Shown here piece by piece: positions 61,201 to 64,000 of a DNA stretch of 64,000 nt. The notes under the pieces were generated by a model that saw only the letters and a program-made list of their open reading frames with translations, had not been told where the DNA came from and did not search any database. Where the stretch lies: positions 22,261,085 through 22,325,084 of the forward strand of contig JAZBQD010000019.1 in NCBI GenBank assembly GCA_036583965.1, given 5' to 3'. How positions within the stretch are numbered: the first letter of the stretch is position 1; each line of letters opens with the position of its first letter. The stretch is from Prunella strophiata (taxonomy: Eukaryota > Chordata > Aves > Passeriformes > Prunellidae). The position numbers and the translations under genes are program-made.

Positions 61201-64000
61201 TTCTTGAGTAGCAAGTTTTATTTTTCTCTAAGCTTAGGCAGTATGCGCAAGCCGTGTTGGCTTTTTAAAGGTCTCCATTATACCAAGTTCGTTGTGATAA
61301 TTGTGGCACTTGTATGCACATTTTCACTTATATGTAGTAAGATGATGATGTTGATGGTGTTATCAAACTTACTTAAATCTTGGCACTGTGCCTATTTACA
61401 TTTCACCTTTAATGTTGCAGTAACGGTTGCTGACTAAGCATTTTCTATTTACTGTTCCTGCATCTCATTTCCTCCTCCCTTCTCCTCCCCCCCACTAGCT
61501 CTCCAGCTGCAAGCTGTTTGCAATACAGGATGCATATATTGCCTGTGCAATTTAGTAAGGCTTGAGATTTAAAATGAAGCCTTCTTTTCACAAAACAACA
61601 ACAAAACAAAAAAGAAACAAACCAACCCCCCCCCCCAAAAAAAAAAACCAAAAAACAAAAAACAAAACAAAACAAAACAAAAAAAAAACCCCACACCCCA
61701 CTAAACAAACCAAACCAGCATCCCATAGTTAATAATTTTAGTTGATTTTAACAGTGATTGTCAAAGTTTGACATTAGCCACACACTCATGGTAAGGTAGA
61801 ACTGTAGCTGAACAGAGTACAGAAAAGAGTAGCATGAAATAACAGCTTCTACAGTTGGTGTTGCAGCTGGTGGGTTGCTACTCCATTTAGGCATTGGCTT
61901 TTCATAACTTGAATTGATGAGCAGTTCAGGGGCTTTATTGTGTTTTCAGGCAAGGAAGCTTCCTTTAAGTGCTGAAGTGAATGCTTTCTTTTTGGCAATG
62001 ATTATATGTGATTCTTTGTATAATTTACAATTCTGTGTGACATTGGCATTTTCTGGAGATGGGGGAGCAGTGTAATACCTGTTAAGTGATCAACAGGCAA
62101 AGTAAATACACAGGCCTCATGCTAGCTAGAAAATGCAAACAAATCTAATGTGAACTTTGTCCTTTCCAGCGAGGCAAATGGAGGAGAGAGGGGAAAACCT
62201 GAAAAAAACCTCAGCAGCACTGTTGAAATCCTTTGCAGTTTGACCAGCAGAATACAGAGCTGTTCCCAATGCAACAGTATCATAGGTTATGAGCTCTAAG
62301 TTATACTGAATAGCAATGATCCCCACCCACCAAAGCCCCCTAGTTGTATAAAGGAAAGTCTGGATGGCTTTTGGTATCTGCTTGGTCTTAATACATACTT
62401 GATTTGTATTCCTGGTGGGAATGATGGTAGAAGCCTTGAGACTATATTCTTAGTGTGCCTACAGATCTTTGCAGTCTTGTATAGATACACTCTGGCTGTT
62501 TCATGTGTGTGGGGAGGGGGTGGAGTTCATGTTCTGAGATTTAGTATTTGGCATCACTATATCTGTGATTTCAGACAATGACTTTGTGTGTGTATATATA
62601 TATATTTTTATTTTTTTTTTCTGCCAAGTGAGATATCAGTGCTTAAAAATCTCCAAACATATTGTTCTTATGTAATGGATCAAAGAAGTAATGCAGAAAA
62701 AGAATGTTTTCGAGTTAATTGTTGGATACAACTTACATGTTTTTTAGAGTATAGATTTGTACTGATCCTATTTTCAGTTATTTCTAAGCATGCAATTCTC
62801 ACACAGCAGTTTATTTTTAAATCATGAGATAGGGAGACTAACATTGTAAGCTCATGACTGGCAGAGAAAAAAAATTGTACACATGGTTGAAATTCAAGTT
62901 TAAACTTAAGGAGAAGTAAGTATTCATATGTGAATTGCAACTGCTATTAAAAGAGAACTACTACTGGGTATTCAACATTTAATTGTATCACAGAAGTGTG
63001 AATACCCTGATTTATATAAAGATAGCCACTTCTGTAATCTTGAAATCATTCATCAGTAGTTATAGCTAGAAAGAGAAGAGACCCATTTGGTGGATTTTTT
63101 AAAATTTCAGATCATTTTTGAAAAGCTCTTATTTTTTGAAAGATAAACCCACTTATGAGACTAATCAGTTTGATTTTTAGCAGGCAAAGGAAAGGTAAGG
63201 TGCAGTAAACATTGGTGGAAAATAAGCTTGAAGTGAATTGTAATACTGCAGTTAATTAAAGTTAACCATAGCTACGGGGCGTTTGTTGTATGGAGGTTTT
63301 TTTGTAACCATGTGACCTTTTCTTTTACTCTGGCTCATTAAGCAGCCAGTCTGGGCATATTAGCCAGCATTTCTTTGAACCCACTCCATAGGTTTTTATC
63401 TTTCTGAAGATGTCCACAGCTGACAAACAAGTTGTAACCTTTTTTCGAGGAGGAAAGGGGAGCTGCCGAGTGAGTCTCATGTACAGAGATTCAGCTTATT
63501 TCTGTATTTTACAGTAATGCTCCCATCCCCCATACTTGCCAGTTATTTAAGGTACAGCCCAATGTTTGCTTGAATAAATGGTGTAAGTTAATTTATTTGT
63601 CCAGATGGTCATTTATTGTGCTTTCATTCCTTCTTGTAATGGGGAAGTATTTAAATGGTTTATTTTCCCAGGGAGGGTTGTTGTGTTTTGCTTTTTGGTT
63701 GTTTTTTTTTTTTTTTTTAGTTTTTTTTTTCCCAGTTAGATTATTCTTGACATTTCTTTTAATAGCCTTGTAGCCTATTTTCTTAGAAATGGGTTAGAAC
63801 ATGTGTGTCACTGGATGTTTGTTTTTTAAGCATTGGCAGCTGTGTGTGAGTTGGAGATAGATGTGTTTGTGCAGTGAAGAGCTGCTATGTCCATTTGGGG
63901 GAAATACTACACAGTTCCAACAGGAACTTGAGTTTACCAATGGTAACTGGTGTAATTTAATACAAACCTTGTTATCTTTTTTATTTGCTTAGCAATGTTG
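61201..64000. other. AT-rich downstream flank of IRF2BPL
   Basis: No gene is supported. The segment has a low-complexity tract at 61617-61690 (C12 followed by CAAAA-type repeats), a short TA run at 62594-62606 and T17 at 63702-63718. An AATAAA at 63573 leaves open an extended 3' UTR reaching about 63600. Short open frames (93 codons or fewer) are mostly homopolymer products. Confidence 0.5.
61617..61690. repeat. poly-C / (CAAAA)n low-complexity tract
   Basis: A run of about 12 C is followed by A-rich pentanucleotide-like repeats and then CCCC-containing A-rich sequence. Such tracts are prone to sequencing and assembly error. Confidence 0.9.

Noticed and set aside
61445..61726. 93-codon minus-strand hydrophobic frame
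   Set aside because: It is composed largely of the poly-C/CAAAA low-complexity tract.
1..64000. CRISPR arrays, prokaryotic operons, phage or plasmid systems
   Set aside because: There are no regularly spaced repeats with unique spacers and no prokaryotic gene layout. The window is vertebrate chromosomal DNA, and no undescribed multi-gene system was found.

Overview
The window looks like chromosomal DNA from a bird, most likely a passerine. Chicken-repeat-1 (CR1) LINE fragments are scattered along it. There is an avian-type solo LTR at 37703-38688. At about 26962-27094 a tRNA-Ile-like head is joined to a CR1-like tail, the structure of the SINE family known from passerines (TguSINE1 type). 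There is no operon structure, CRISPR array or dense coding, and most of the window is AT-rich non-coding DNA.

Layout. 1-2.1 kb: a CpG island with a candidate minus-strand first exon and splice donor, followed leftwards by what would be its first intron. 2.3-56 kb: a gene desert holding three old plus-strand CR1/L3-like LINE fossils (about 12.4-13.9, 17.6-18.8 and 20.8-22.0 kb), a younger minus-strand CR1 of about 2 kb (28.0-30.0 kb), a short CR1 piece at 2.3-2.86 kb, a CR1 tail at 6.1 kb, the SINE, the solo LTR, a possible ancient tRNA-derived SINE head (41.7 kb), and many homopolymer runs and microsatellites, the largest a CTTT/CTTTT tract at 52.1-52.35 kb. 52.9 kb and 56.2-56.6 kb: small GC-rich islands. 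57.0-60.5 kb: a large CpG island containing the one protein gene that can be called with confidence, intronless IRF2BPL (58246-60459, plus strand, 737 residues). Its 3' UTR runs to a poly(A) signal at 61177. 61.2-64 kb: AT-rich downstream sequence.

How the parts relate. In mammals IRF2BPL and CIPC lie head to head across some tens of kilobases with little coding sequence between them. The CpG island at 2 kb, with its leftward donor, fits the CIPC promoter in the same arrangement, so the desert between is probably regulatory territory shared by, or divided between, two divergent promoters. This identification rests on gene order, not on seeing CIPC coding sequence.

I found no convincing new multi-gene system. 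The observations most worth a second look are the near-absence of the polyglutamine tract in this IRF2BPL, a start-stop upstream ORF in an otherwise ATG-free leader, a cluster of TGATGTCA (CRE-like) octamers at 45-49 kb, a perfect splice donor antisense and upstream of IRF2BPL, and the SINE.
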